Both the position numbers and the translations under genes were made by a program. Below the pieces are notes generated by a model. It was not told the origin of the DNA. It did no database searches and saw only the letters and a list, made by a program, of their open reading frames with translations. This document shows positions 24,249 through 37,109 of a stretch of DNA of 64,000 bases, one piece after another (position 1 is the first letter of the stretch; each line of letters starts with the position of its first letter). This DNA comes from Silene latifolia (lineage: Eukaryota; Streptophyta; Magnoliopsida; Caryophyllales; Caryophyllaceae): positions 36,518,217 to 36,582,216 of the forward strand of contig NC_133534.1 of assembly GCF_048544455.1 (NCBI RefSeq), written 5' to 3'.

Positions 24249-27200
24249 ATGACTAATCGAGGTATGTGTTTTAATCTTGCATTAATCATCCGTATTTGTC
24301 GAATTTTGAGCTGCAAACATTAGGGTTTTCGACCCATTTACTCGAAAATTTGGGGCTTTTCCCCAAATGGATTTGTCTTGCCAAATTGATGCTAGAAATG
24401 GATAGTAGGCAATGTTAGGAACATAACCATGTATTCACTTTGAATTTTCATCGAGTTTTGAGCCCTTGAGCGAATTTTGAGACGGTTTCACGACTAGATC
24501 GAAAATGGCTTCGAAAACGACCTTAGGATTGCCCATTGGTGATGAAATTTGATATTTGGGACCCTTGGGTGATGGGTAAACTTCCTGTCATCTCGGAATT
24601 TTGGTTGGTGACAACTTTTGCAGGGCACCTTTTAGGGCATAACCGCCATTATAGCGAAATCTTTGCCGAATTTTCGACTCGAACCCGGAACTAGGCTTTG
24701 ACTTTGACTTGACTTGACCCAATTTGTCACATGAGTGATTGAGTTGGTGAGAACATGGCCAAGGATGGCCAGAAATGGGGAATTCCCGGGCCTTGGAGGC
24801 TCGAAAACTTCTTAATCAAAGGCTCGCCGTCACGTGACGCGGCACGAATTCACTTTAATTTGTAGGTGATGATGCTTCCACTTCCGGGAGGACTCCCATG
24901 GAGGTTGACGCCTTGATGCGGTCGAGGAGGCTTTGGAGCAGGCTTTCACCGACGCGGTGATGGCTGCTGCAGACGAGGTTCCTGAGGAGGAGGTTGCTGA
25001 TGAGGAGGAGATTCCGTGGCGGGCCCACCTTGGACGAGGGGGTCGTCAGCTGAGAGGAGCTCCCACGTGGTGAGACCTGGGGAGAGTAGGCACCTTGTGT
25101 GGGGCTGCAGAGGGTCACTTGTCCTACGGAGACGGTGAAGAGCTTGGTAAATAGGAATTCCCTAACTCATTACTTATCCTCTTTCTGTTTTTGTTCAAAT
25201 TTCCTTCAAATTTATTTCAAAATTAAAGATAGCTTTATTTCGAATCATAATAGGAGGCCGGGAATATCCGGTCGTTCTCGGGGTACACGACGGCGATGGA
25301 GCACTACGAGCGGCTGTCGGAGGAGGAGAGGGCCATGATCGAGCGTGGAGCGTTCGGTCCTCTGGTTCAGGTCTGGAGGGATATCGTGAAGAGGAAGTTG
25401 CGGGCCAACCTTAGCCTGGTCCGCGCTTTCTTGGATCGATTTTGGGATACGACTTCCACGTTTCACCCGCCTTTTGGTGAGGTGGGAGTCACCTTGGAGG
25501 ACTACGGCATGATTTACGGTGCCGTGCGGGATCGAGGAGATGGTGTGGCGAGAGGCGGCATGAGAGCGGATTCGGCCGAGGCGAGGAGGTTGATCGGTGG
25601 AACTGTCGCCGAAGGCTGTTGCGGTGCGGGTTTGGTACCCAGTACCTATGTTCGAGATTACTTCGCGGGGAAGACCCTGGCATCGGTGGTGATCGATGGG
25701 AGGGAGACGGCTCCTCCTCCTTGTACTGGTGAGCGGAGGGCTCGCTTTGTGGCTTTGGTGGTTCTTGTCTTCGATTTACCTCGGAGACAAGGGTGAGAGG
25801 TTGTCGACGAAGCTTCTTCCCTTTCTTGCCGACCGAGCTCCCTAGGGCGTTGGGATTGGGTCCTTCTTGGTTTTGCGGTCCTCATCCGCTTTATGAGGGC
25901 CATGGTTCGTCCGGAGTTGATGGAGAAGGGGACTTCTCCTGGTATTTGTCGGACACAGGCTATTGTTGGAGGTATGAACCTTCCCTTGGACCAAAATAAA
26001 TTCCTTTCTTTCATCAAAGATCGAAAGATCGTCATTGACTATTCCGTTTTACAGGCGTGGGTGTACTCTTACTTCCCGGGCCTCGCGCCCAAGAGGACGG
26101 AGCCGTTGGAGAGGGCTTATCCCGTGGTGAGGGATTGGGTCATGTGCCGGACGAAGAGCAAGCGTTCTTCTCACAATGTCTACCGGCGGGATGTGAACGC
26201 CCTTCAGCTGAGCAGCGTGAGTATCCCGTTTGTATGTATTTATACTTCTTTCCCTTCATCTGATCATAGGAATGATCTCTGTCTTTATCTTGTTGCAGTG
26301 GGTGCCCAGACCTTGGGCGGAGTATGCCGAGGCACCTCCTTTTGTTGCTGAGGTCCTTCGACCTAGGAGCCCGAGTCGGCTGTTGTTGTGGACGTCGATG
26401 GGTCCGGTGTGGTACTTAGGCGAGCGTTTGGCTCGTCAGTGCTCTCGGGACGCGTTGACGGTTCCGTTGATCCTCCTAGGACGATGTTCGGGGAGCCTTC
26501 CGAGGCTGAGAGGGAGGCGGACTTGGCCGGTGCCGGTGGTGACGACCTCCTTCGCTCGGGGTGAGGACTACTCGGCATTCCTTTACGGGAGGTTGGCGTC
26601 GGCCAGTAGTGGTGAGTATCCTTTTATTTCTCTTTGGTTGACCTTGGGAATTTCGATGAAAGATCACCGATTAATGAGAGTCGTTTGTCTTTGCAGGAGG
26701 TTGAGGCGGCGGGCATCGAGCCCCCAGTGTATCCCGAGACTCTCGAGTACACCGACGCGACCGGGAGGACGACGATCTCCGAGTTGCGTGATTTTGACGT
26801 GGCTGTGACGGATGTTGGCCTTGACGATCGGGCAAGCATCGATTCGGAGGGTGAGCCCGGCTTATTCACCTTTGCGTAAGAACACATTGGATTAAACTTG
26901 TTCAATTTCGAGAATTTCTTTTGAAAACGCAGGTCGCGCCATCTCGGTTTGTGGCACTATGGAGGGTGGCCAACCGGCTGCGAGCTACGGCCATCGAGGC
27001 ACTCGTCGGTGGTCGAGGTCGTCAGGTATGAACCTTTTTTTTGATCTCTTTTGATTGATTTTTTTTATTCTTTTTTATTTTGTTTGAACCGATTGACATG
27101 AGCCAATTTGCTGCTGTTCTCAGGCCGATCGTGAGCTGGAGCGAGAGTTAGCCCAGTCCCGGGAGGAGACGGCTCGTTTGTCGAGGGAGCTCGAGTTTCG

Positions 27201-27261
27201 GGATGCCGAGATCGCTGCTCTTATGGCGAGGGTTGCCGAGTTGGAGGGTGCTCAGCAGTAG
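24249..27261 (+). pseudogene. Antisense plant-mobile-domain (PMD) gene inside element I, multi-exon
   Basis: Plus-strand gene opposite to the element's own pol. Exon 1 is 24249-24261 (ATG, MTNR) joined by GT-AG to 24866-25146, then 25254 onward. The PMD core is clear: MEHYERLSEEERAMIERGAF, FWDTTSTFHPPFGEVGVTLED, later YLGDKGERLSTKLLPFLADR, AWVYSYFPGLAPKRTEPLER (exon 26055-26218) and WVPRPWAEYAEAPPFVAEVL (from 26299). The tail (from about 27124) is a charged coiled coil ending LEGAQQ, stop 27261. PMD proteins include transposon-derived plant proteins; the role inside retroelements is unknown. Frameshifts near 24915, 25770 and 25850 and a TGA near 25073 mean this copy is decayed. Exon borders after 25790 are approximate. 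Confidence 0.7.
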
Positions 27262-27310
27262 CCTGCGCGGTTTTTGTAGTCTTGATTTTGAACATTTTTG
27301 GATTTTGTTT

Positions 27311-27397
27311 GGGGCGAAGCCCCCAGTTTATTTAGACTTGGATTTGTTTGGGGCGAAGCCCCCAGTTGCACTATCTGGACTTGTTTGGGCGAAGCCC
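27311..27397 (+). repeat. Three tandem GGGGC-GAA-GCCCC hairpins
   Basis: Perfect short hairpins at 27311-27323, 27350-27362 and 27387-27397 (the last with a 4-bp stem), each preceded by TTGTTT and the first two followed by CCAGTT. They begin 50 bp after the stop of the antisense PMD gene, in its 3' UTR position, and could act in 3'-end formation or stability (inference). Confidence 0.8.
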
Positions 27398-27972
27398 CGG
27401 ATTGCTTGTATATTTGCTTTTTGTTGTATATACGACGGCACCCGAGTGCCTTTTTTCTTTGGGTTGCGTTGTTTGTACCGCAGGTTAGCTTTTGGACAAG
27501 TTTGGTAGACAACGGTTTGTACCGTCATGCTGCCGAAATTTACATAGAAAAAAAAACACATTCATTTACATTTTTATATACACATGAGGCCTTTAATTAG
27601 CGCAAAAAAATGAGACTCGAAAAGAACGCGAAAATGCAAAAATTTTGTCGGAAATGACCGGACGGTAGGGAGGGTTACCCCCGCAAAAAAAGAAAAAAAA
27701 GAAATATATAAGTTTAGAAAATGAAGAAAATAGAAATGAAATGACTAAAAAAATAAAAAAAGTAAGAATTAAAAAAAGAATTAAAATGAGAATTAAATAT
27801 AAAAGTGGCCGAAAATGTTGTCGTCGCCTCGAAATGCGCGTTCCTGGATCAAGGAAACCTGAAGCATGGTAAATTTTGCGGATTTACCAAAATAAAATCC
27901 CGTAGGAATAGGAAATTATTCGTTTATAGAATTAGGAAAGATCCAAACACGGAAATCACAGAAGTGATGCTA
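27398..27972. other. Spacer between the two antisense genes
   Basis: A-rich stretch with runs of AAAAAAGAAAAAAAAG-type sequence (27680-27800). No gene is supported; it probably holds the 3' end of the first antisense gene and the upstream region of the second. Confidence 0.5.
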
Positions 27973-28036
27973 GGGGAGAGCGCAGCAAGAGTCTGCGTCC
28001 CTTTGAAGAGGCGCGGCAGTGCCGCCTTTGTTCCCA
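27973..28036. repeat. GCGCAGCAG palindromic module (internal copy 2)
   Basis: GAGAGCGCAGCA...CTGCGTCC then GAAGAGGCGCGGCAG...CCGCCTTTGTTCCC. It is located 31 bp upstream of the TATA core of the second antisense gene. Confidence 0.8.
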
Positions 28037-28067
28037 GCGGTCGGTTCGATGATTTTTGGAAACAGCA

Positions 28068-28084
28068 ATTAGTATAAATAGAAG
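28068..28084 (+). promoter_or_regulatory. TATA-box core of the second antisense gene
   Basis: ATTAGTATAAATAGAAG, about 100 bp before the ATG at 28180, followed by a T/C-rich leader. It differs at one base of 17 from the element's LTR TATA region read on the minus strand. Confidence 0.65.
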
Positions 28085-28179
28085 TGTCGATGAAGCTTTA
28101 AATCATACAATTCTTCCGTCTCTTCTTCGTCGATTCACATATAAAACTCCCCAAAAATTTTCAAGAGAAAATTATCATC

Positions 28180-29777
<1,598 letters not shown>

Positions 29778-30313
29778 CCCAAGTCTTATTTATTATTTGA
29801 TTATTATTATTTATTATTGTTGTAGTAAAAGGAGGGATTTTTAGAATCCTAGCCTAGTCTACTTTTATTATTTGCCGTATTATTATTATTAGAAATTGAA
29901 TGAAATAAAAAGGTTAAGTGGTTATGAAACCGTTGTTATTTTCTTTAATTATTCTTGTCGAATTTCAAATGCAATGCAAATGTCCTTCTATTTACATTTT
30001 AAATAAAATGGTGGGTTGAATCCCGTGAAGGATTGCCTACGTATTCACTTAAAAAAGCGAAATCAAACCCTTGCGCGTAGTTCGAGTAAATGTAAAAGAA
30101 TAATTGTTTGAAGCAAGAGCTTGTAATGAACATAGAAAATAAGCATGAGCTTTTGCTTACTCGGGAGGTGCGAATTTAGTTTGTTTGATGATATGAGGAT
30201 GACAAGTTTGCCAAGATGCAAGAGCACAGTGACATTCAGATGGGCCAGGGGCCGTTTATTTAGTGCCGCAAGAGCGACACGTAGGTTTACGCGAGGCGCG
30301 TTTCTGTTCTATC
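29778..30313. other. Spacer between antisense gene end and integrase end
   Basis: Convergent 3' ends: the antisense gene stops at 29777 (plus) and integrase at 30314 (minus). It contains TTATTATTATT-rich sequence and no reading frame of interest. Confidence 0.6.
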
Positions 30314-31936
30314 CTAGGCATAGTACCGTTTCAGTTGGTCGAGATTTGTGGGGTTTGAAAACTCATTCCCATCGAGGTCTGTGATTCTAACCGCACCCCC
30401 TGGGAGTATTGATTTGACTAGATATGGTCCGGCCCAGTTAGGTTTGAATTTTCCCCTTGGGTCGACAGGTAAAAGAGCTCTGACCGATTTGAGAACTAAA
30501 TCTCCTTCTTTGATGTTTCTTGGCCTAACCCTTTTGTTGAAAGCTCGTTTGATACGTGCTTGATATGTTTGGACATTATGTAAGGCACGAAGCCTGCGTT
30601 CATCCAGGAGGATGAGTTCTTCATACCTATCCCTCTTCCAATCGGCTTCGGGGATTTGACTTTCGAGTAGAATACGCAAGGATGGTATTTCTAGCTCGAT
30701 TGGTTGTACGGCCTCCATGCCGTAGGTCAAATAGAAAGGAGTGGCCCGGTGGGCGCCCCGACGGATGTTCGATACCCCCACAAAGCGAAGGGTATTTTAC
30801 TTGGCCAATCTCTGTAATTGTCGGTCATTTTCTTGAGGATTGTGACGACATTCTTGTTAGCCGCTTCTACCGCGCCGTTAGTATGTGGTCTATAGGGCGA
30901 TGAGTGATGGTGCTTGATCTTGTACTTGGCTAGCAATTGTTCGGTTTCGGCTTGGAAGTGGGACCCATTATCGCCGATGATTTCATGTGGGCAACCATAT
31001 CGACAGATGATGTTATTTTGTATGAATTTGGCTACATTTTTTGGCCGTGAGAGCGGTGTAGGAAGCCGCTTCTACCCACTTGGTGAAGTAGTCAATTGCT
31101 ACTAGGATGAAACAGTGACCTCCTGTTCCTGCTGGGGTTATTTTCCCAATTATGTCGATTCCCCACGCGGAGAATGGCCAAGGAGATGTCATCGTATAGA
31201 GCAACGAAGGAGGGACATCTTTGTACATTCCGAAAATTTGGCAATTGTGGCAGTGCCTCACATATTTGATGCAATCGGATTTCATTGTGCTCCAATAGTA
31301 CCCTAGACGTGTGATTTTCTTTGCCATCATAGGTCCACTCATATGAGGACCGCACTCTCCATCGTGGATTTCTTCCATCACCTTTCGTGCCTGCGAATGA
31401 TCAAGGCAACGCAGGACTACACCAAGAGGTGTTCTTTTGTATAATTCTCCTTGCATGAGGACGTATTGTGAAGCTAGTAGGCGTATAGCTCGTTGTCCCC
31501 TCTTATCCATATTCGGTGGATAGGTACCATTGAGCTTGAAGTTCAGGATTGCTTGGAACCAGGGTTCCTGTGCGATTTCTTCTTCATCGGTAATTTGATG
31601 GACATAAGCCGGTTCTGACCGTCGTTCGATACACAAAGGCATTTCCATCATGTAATCTGGTATACTTATCAAAGATGCAAGTTTCGCAAGAGCGTCTGCA
31701 AATTGATTTTCCTCCCGAGGTAGGTGCAAGTAGGTTATGTGATCAAAGAATTGAGCGACTTGGTCAATCCTAGCTTGATAGGTTGCTAGGCTTTCGCTTC
31801 GGATTTTCCAGGATCCCGTAACTTGGTTGATGATTAGTGACGAATCTCCATGCACTCGGAGGTTTTTGATGCCTAAGCTTACTGCCGCTTGTAGTCCAAT
31901 TAAACAAGCCTCATACTCTGCGGCGTTGTTTGTCAC
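30314..31936 (-). pseudogene. Element I second RNase H and integrase
   Basis: The minus-strand frame first gives the end of the second, plant-type RNase H (TNNAAEYEACLIGLQAA, then VHGDSSLIINQ and LAKLASLI). The integrase follows: zinc-binding HHCC region (HDGECGPHMSG ... CHNCQ), and the catalytic core with first Asp in WGIDIIGKI, second in IIGDNGSHF (shifted frame, about 30985) and Glu in GAVEAANKN. The C-terminal part ends WAGPYLVKSI ... LKRYYA (stop at 30314). Breaks at about 31015 and 30780-30730 put the three parts in different frames. The enzyme would insert element DNA into the host genome; this copy is inactive as written. Confidence 0.85.
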
Positions 31937-32624
31937 CTCGAAGTCGAGTTTTGACGATCGGTGTATGCTCGCCTTCGGGAGAAATGAGCAACACTCCTAT
32001 CCCAAATCCTCTTAGGTTTGATGCTCCATCAAAGTATAGGTCCCAGGAGTCTACATCTGTTTGAAGTATATCCTCGTCGGGAAATGACCAAGTATCTATG
32101 GCTTGTGCGTCGTTGATGGGATTTTCTGCGAAGAATTCGGCGACGGCGCGACCCTTTATTACTTTTAGTGGTACGTATTTGAGGTCAAATTCTGAGAGCA
32201 TCATGGTCCATCTTGCTAGGCGTCCATTGAGGACAGGTTTCTCGAAGAGGTATTTGACTGGATCCATCTTGGAGAATATTTTGACGGAGTAGCTAAGCAT
32301 GTAGTGGCGTAGCTTCTTTGTTGCCCACACAAGAGCGAGGCATGTCTTTTCGAGTTGTGAGTATTTGCACTCGTATTCCAAGAACTTCTTACTTAGGTAG
32401 TAAATAGCTCTTTCTTCACTTCCTACGGTTTGAGCTAGCATAGCACCCATGGCGATTTCGATTCTTGTGAGATACAAACCAAGAGGTTGATCTTGTTGTG
32501 GTGGCATGAGCACTGGTGGTTTAGCCAATATCTCCTTGATTAGGTCGAACGCCTTTTGACAATCATCATCCCACATGGTGTGGTCTGTCTTCTTAAGTTT
32601 CTTGAAGATAGGCTCGCAAATCAT
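31911..32624 (-). pseudogene. Element I RNase H (first) and start of second RNase H
   Basis: The RT-linked RNase H is recognisable from YYLSKKFLEYE, SQLEKTCLALVWA and RWTMMLSEFDLKY. It is followed by a linker and the start of a second RNase H (WDLYFDGASNLRGFGIGVLL), whose frame then shifts (about 31935) into the next segment. Paired RNase H domains define the Tat clade. Confidence 0.85.
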
Positions 32625-33582
32625 CGTAAGTTTCGATATGAATCGACTTATGTATTGAACTTTTCCCGGGAATCCTCGACTTCTTTCTCTGTCCGAGGTT
32701 GTGGCATTTCAATCGAGCTTTGATTTTCGAGGGATCTATTTCTATACCTCGTTGGCTAACGACGTATCCTAGGAGTTTGCCGGATGTTACCCCAAATGTG
32801 CACTTTCGAGGATTGAGTCTCATGTTGTACTTTCGTAGCCTTGCGAAGAACTTGCGAAGGTTCGCAATATGTCCCTCTCTCTCTTTGGATTTGACGATCA
32901 TGTCATCTACATATACCTCAACTTCTTTGTGCATCATGTCATGTAAGAGTGTAGTTGCGGTGCGTTGGTATGTAGCTCCGGCGTTGATCAATCCGAACGG
33001 CATTCTTGTATAACAATAGGTTCCCATTGGGTGACGAACGCGGTCTTGTGCATGTCTTCCATGGCCATTTTGATTTGGTTATAACCCGCATATCCATCCA
33101 TGAAGGATAGTAATGCGTGGTCTGCAAAGATTGTCCACCAATATGTCGATGTGAGGTAGAGGAAAGTCATCTTTCGGACTTGCTTTGTTCAAATCTCTAA
33201 AGTCAACACAAACTCGAATTCTCCCATCCTTTTTGGGTACGGGTACTATGTTAGCCACCCGGTCGAGAATACTCGGAAACTTTGATGAACCCGGCTTTGA
33301 ATTGCTTATCAACTTCTTCCTTGATCTTGGGGCCCATTCTGTTCTCATCCGTCGAAGCTTCGCTTTTCTGGGCTTGAAACCTGGCTTAATCGGAATTCTA
33401 TGCTCGGCAATGTCTCTGTCGATCCCTGGCATGTCTTTGTAGGACCAAGCGAAAACGTCTTTGAATTCATTTAGGAGGTCTATGAATTCGGCCCGTTCGG
33501 TAGAGCTCAAGGTAGTCCCTATCCTAAGTTCTTGGGGTTCTAGTTCGGTTCCTACATTGATGGGTTCGGTGTCCTCATTCAT
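32593..33582 (-). pseudogene. Element I reverse transcriptase
   Basis: Starts with MNEDTEPINVGTELEPQEL, then FAWSYKDMPG, VPVPKKDGRIRVCVDFRDLN and, after a frameshift near 33150, LSFMDGYAGYNQIKMAMED. A further shift near 33030 leads to YTRMPFGLINAGATYQR and the catalytic YVDDMIVKS. The segment GYVVSQRGIEIDPSKI follows before another shift near 32700. The first frame overlaps the end of the upstream linker frame by a few bases (33575-33582). Confidence 0.9.
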
Positions 33583-34213
33583 GGTCCCCCTTCCCTTTCT
33601 GTAGTATTTCTTTGGCTACGTAGGGAGGTATTTCGGTCAAGTCCGGGTTTTGGTCATCCTCGGTATCATCATAAACAGAATTGCACTCAAGATAACGCAA
33701 AGAGTAAGCAGAACCCGATTTATTCATATTAAGATTTGAGTAAAGTTGAAACAAAGAAGCCAACTGATCCATGGTCGGTGGCGGCAAAAACGATAGTTGG
33801 GGCATTTCCCGAACTCGTGACTACTTGAAAGTAAGCTAGGAGAAACGAAAGGAGTGGGGATGACGACGGGGAGTAGACTCTCTAATGACTTCTCTAGACT
33901 CGACTCGACTCCGACTCGACTCGATTCGAACTCGTCGTCTTCCGGCTCTTCTTTGAACATCTCTCCTTCTCCAGTGGTGAGCTTGAAGAGTCTTCCTTGA
34001 TTGTCGGTCCATTTGATTGATTTTCTCCATCCTTTTGCTTTGCTTTGCATCGATTTACGTGATTAATGCGGTGGGGTTGAAGCGATCGTCTTGAAGTATT
34101 GTAGTAATGATCTCATCCTGCGCGGCCCTAACAAATCGGTCCTCTCCAAATAGGAGGCTAACAGCTTGTTCGTCTAAGCAAGGTGCTTGACGGGTTTTGA
34201 CGGTAGGAACCGT
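33575..34213 (-). other. Element I protease-RT linker region
   Basis: Contains frames with an acidic, Ser-rich stretch (EEPEDDEFESSRVG) and QLASLFQLYSNLNMNKSGSA. No catalytic motif. In related long Tat elements a spliced intron lies between protease and RT, so this may be partly intronic (inference). Confidence 0.5.
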
Positions 34214-35990
34214 TTATGGAGGGATAAAGTAGCAATCGTGAAAGATCTCGATTCCGGCTAACTTCCTCTCGAGGTAATGCCAAGGTTCGGGAAATCCATG
34301 ATAGAGTTCCGAACTTCCTTCTTGAAGCAAGTACCCATTCAAGGTGGGGAGATATGGCTTCATTTGGACTCCTACATACTTGCGATTTTGGACTTGAGCA
34401 AGCATTTCGAGAACTTCTTCAGTTGTGGGTTTGTACCCTAGTCCAAGTGGTATTCTTGATGAGTTGCCTTTCTTGTATGGTGCGAAGGTGTTCTTCCGAA
34501 TTGGGTTCAAAGGCATTCCAGGGAAGTATCCTTGATTTTTGAGTATGTGATTGACCACTAAGTTAGAGTAGGGATTGTAGTACAAGGGTGCCAACTCGCT
34601 TTCTATGACACTTACACTTTGGAAGCCCCCAAGTTCGTATATGGGATCCGCAAGGACTTGATTGCTTGATTGTTTCTCGATTATTGCCTTGATAGGCGAC
34701 GAAGTGATTGTCACAACTTTGCCATTGAGTGGGATCTTGATCTTTTGGTGAAGGGTGGATGTTCTGACTTTGGAAGCATGAATCCAAGGCCTTCCCAGTA
34801 TGTTGAATGAAGCTTCGATGTCCACTATTTGGAAGTTGACCTTTCGCTCGATTGGTCCTGTGGCTATGGTTAGGCTAGCAAGTCCAACCACTTTTCGTCG
34901 CGTACCGTCATATGCGCGTACACCTTGACTTGTAGGGGTCCAATCCGACTCTTTCATGCCCAGTTTATATGCCGTTTTGAGGGGTATGACGTTGACCGCG
35001 GAGCCATCATCTACCAAGGTCATTGGCACATTTTTCTTTAGACGGATGATGATGGTGATGTATAGAGCGAGGTTATGACTAGCGCCAAAAGGTGGCAAGT
35101 CTTCGTCTGAGAAAGTAATAGGATTACTTAACTTTGGTGATTCTTGGAAGACCAAGTTGACTACATCTTCGGGAGTAGAGTTATGTGCCACATTCAATTT
35201 GGCCAAAGCTTGCAGTAAAGCTTGGCGGTGTGGAAATGAGCTTGCCACTAGTTGCCAGACTGAAAGATCAGCCTTGGTTCTTTGTAATTGCTTGAGCAAA
35301 TGGTCAGTGGGATCGTCTTCGTTGTCATTTGGTGTGATGACATTGGTTGGACTGTTTTGAGTAGTACTTTGGTATGGACGGCCCGAGCGAGTTAGGTGAT
35401 CCACATCTTGGTCTTCGCCATTTTGGACTATCTCTTTTACCAAGGAGTTTTCGATGAGATACTCGTCTTCATCGTCATCGGCCCAAACCCCATTAATTGC
35501 GGCTAGTTCTTTCATCCTCATGATGTCACTTTCTAGTCGTATGATTTGATCAACTAGTCTATCGACCACGGTGACTACTTCTTGCATAGTGGCATTTTGA
35601 GAAAAGGTCAATGGTATGCGTTCTTTAGGCGTTGCCTTGGGATCGCGTAAGATCATTACCATGTTTTCTAATTCCCATACTTGTCTATCTACACTCCTTG
35701 CCCATGCGATGAAGTCGGAAATGGTAGGGGAGATGGTAGAGTAGAGTCTTTCTTTCTCAATTGCATGAATTTCATTTTCGGTGGGAGAAATGAGATGTGA
35801 GCAATCTAAGGTAGATTCGTCACTTGTAATTACTAGAACTCCAAGAGGATTCTGAGTGTTGTTGGGCTTACCTCCTGGTGGAATTGGAAGCCGGCCATCT
35901 TCAATCATATCCTGAAGCACATGTTTCAACTTGTAGCATTTTTCTGTGTCGTGCCCCTTGCCCCTATGGTATTCACGGTAAGAATTTTCA
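34214..35990 (-). CDS. Element I gag C-terminus and aspartic protease
   Basis: Open frame of about 590 codons. It begins with a degenerate zinc-knuckle-like segment (YHRGKGHDTEKCYKLK, first Cys not seen), then an acidic spacer with GHLTRSGRPY-like DHLTRSGRPYQ. The retropepsin-like domain follows: LVDDGSAVNVIPL at the catalytic position, YDGTRRKVVGLASL and FNILGRPWIH. The catalytic triplet context is DDGSA rather than DTGSA or DSGSA; the same is true in element III, so it is probably a lineage feature and not damage. The C-terminal part ends GIEIFHDCYFIPP. It would process the polyprotein. Confidence 0.8.
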
Positions 35991-37109
35991 TCCCGAATTT
36001 GGACTTCCTTTCGGGTTCGGGAGTAGGTCCAATAGGTTGGAGTTTGCCTTGCTTCATTAGCCTTTTCAGAGCGTTGGAGTATGTGTCCCCAAGGTTTGTG
36101 AACTTCCTTGGTGGGCTAGTTTTCTTGGATGGCTCGAGAAGGTTAACTTCGTCGGTCTTGCTAGTAGAGCCGTATGAACGACTTGTGGACCCTTGATATC
36201 CTCGACCTACCGTTTTGGACAAGAGCCCTTTGCGGATGTCATCTTCAATTCGTGTCCCCAACACGGTTAAATCTTTGAAAGTCTTGATGTTTTGATATCT
36301 CAAATGGTTGGCATATATGGGCTTGAGATTGTCCACGAACTTCTCCACAAGAGTGGCCTCATCGGACGTTCTACTAGTTGAGTACTAGTCTTCCTCCACC
36401 TACTTAGGAAGTCGGTGAATCCTTCTTTGTCATTTTGGGTAAGAACCTCTAGAGTGCGCATGTTGACTTGGATCTCGGCATTATCCGCGTATTGTTTCGA
36501 GAACTCAATGGCGGCGTCCTCCCAAGTAGCGACCTTTTTGTGATCTAAAGTGTAGAACCATTGCTTTGGGATGGTGTCAAGAGATGAAGGAAAGATCCTT
36601 AAGAACATCTCGGGTTTGATGCCTTTGATAGACATGTAGTCCTTGAAGGCGCGGATGTGGTTCAAAGGGTTCTCATGTCCTTTAAACTTAGGGATATCCG
36701 TCATGCTAAAGTTAGTGGGCAATTTGGAATTGACGGCTTCATACTTACGATTGTTCTCCCTGTAAATGTCATCCCCCTTAAGGTACATCAATTGCTCCTC
36801 TAGGTATTGGAGTCTTTTCTCAGCTGCAGTTGTCCCCATGAGAGGATTCTCATCTTTGGACTCGTCATCGGAAAAACCTAGTACTTCACTTTTAATGGGA
36901 GGTAGCTTTCCCTCTACATCAAAGATGCGGCCTTCGATGAGCTCAAGGCGGTCATAGGTTTGTCCTTGAGTGATTTGCATTTGGGTTATCGCGGCCAGGA
37001 TTCGATCATTACTCTCTTGAATTTCTTTGGAGGTTCGTATCATCACTTGACCCAGGCATCTTGGAAACTGGATAAGAGACCGGCGACGAATCAAAACACG
37101 ATCGACCAT
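35926..37109 (-). pseudogene. Element I gag (capsid) region
   Basis: Starts at ATG 37109. A coiled-coil-like N-terminus (AAEKRLQYLEEQLMYLKGDD) precedes the capsid core with IPKFKGHENPLNHIRAFKDY, QWFYTLDHKKVATWEDAAIE and FTDFLSRWRK. The frame shifts near 36350 to EKFVDNLKPIYANHLRYQ and GRGYQGSTSRSYGS, and again near 35990 before the zinc-knuckle-like segment. The protein would form the virus-like particle of the retrotransposon. Confidence 0.85.

Noticed and set aside
23626..24252. Overlapping frames on both strands near the left LTR
   Set aside because: They overlap repeats and the upstream region of the antisense gene and show no protein family features.
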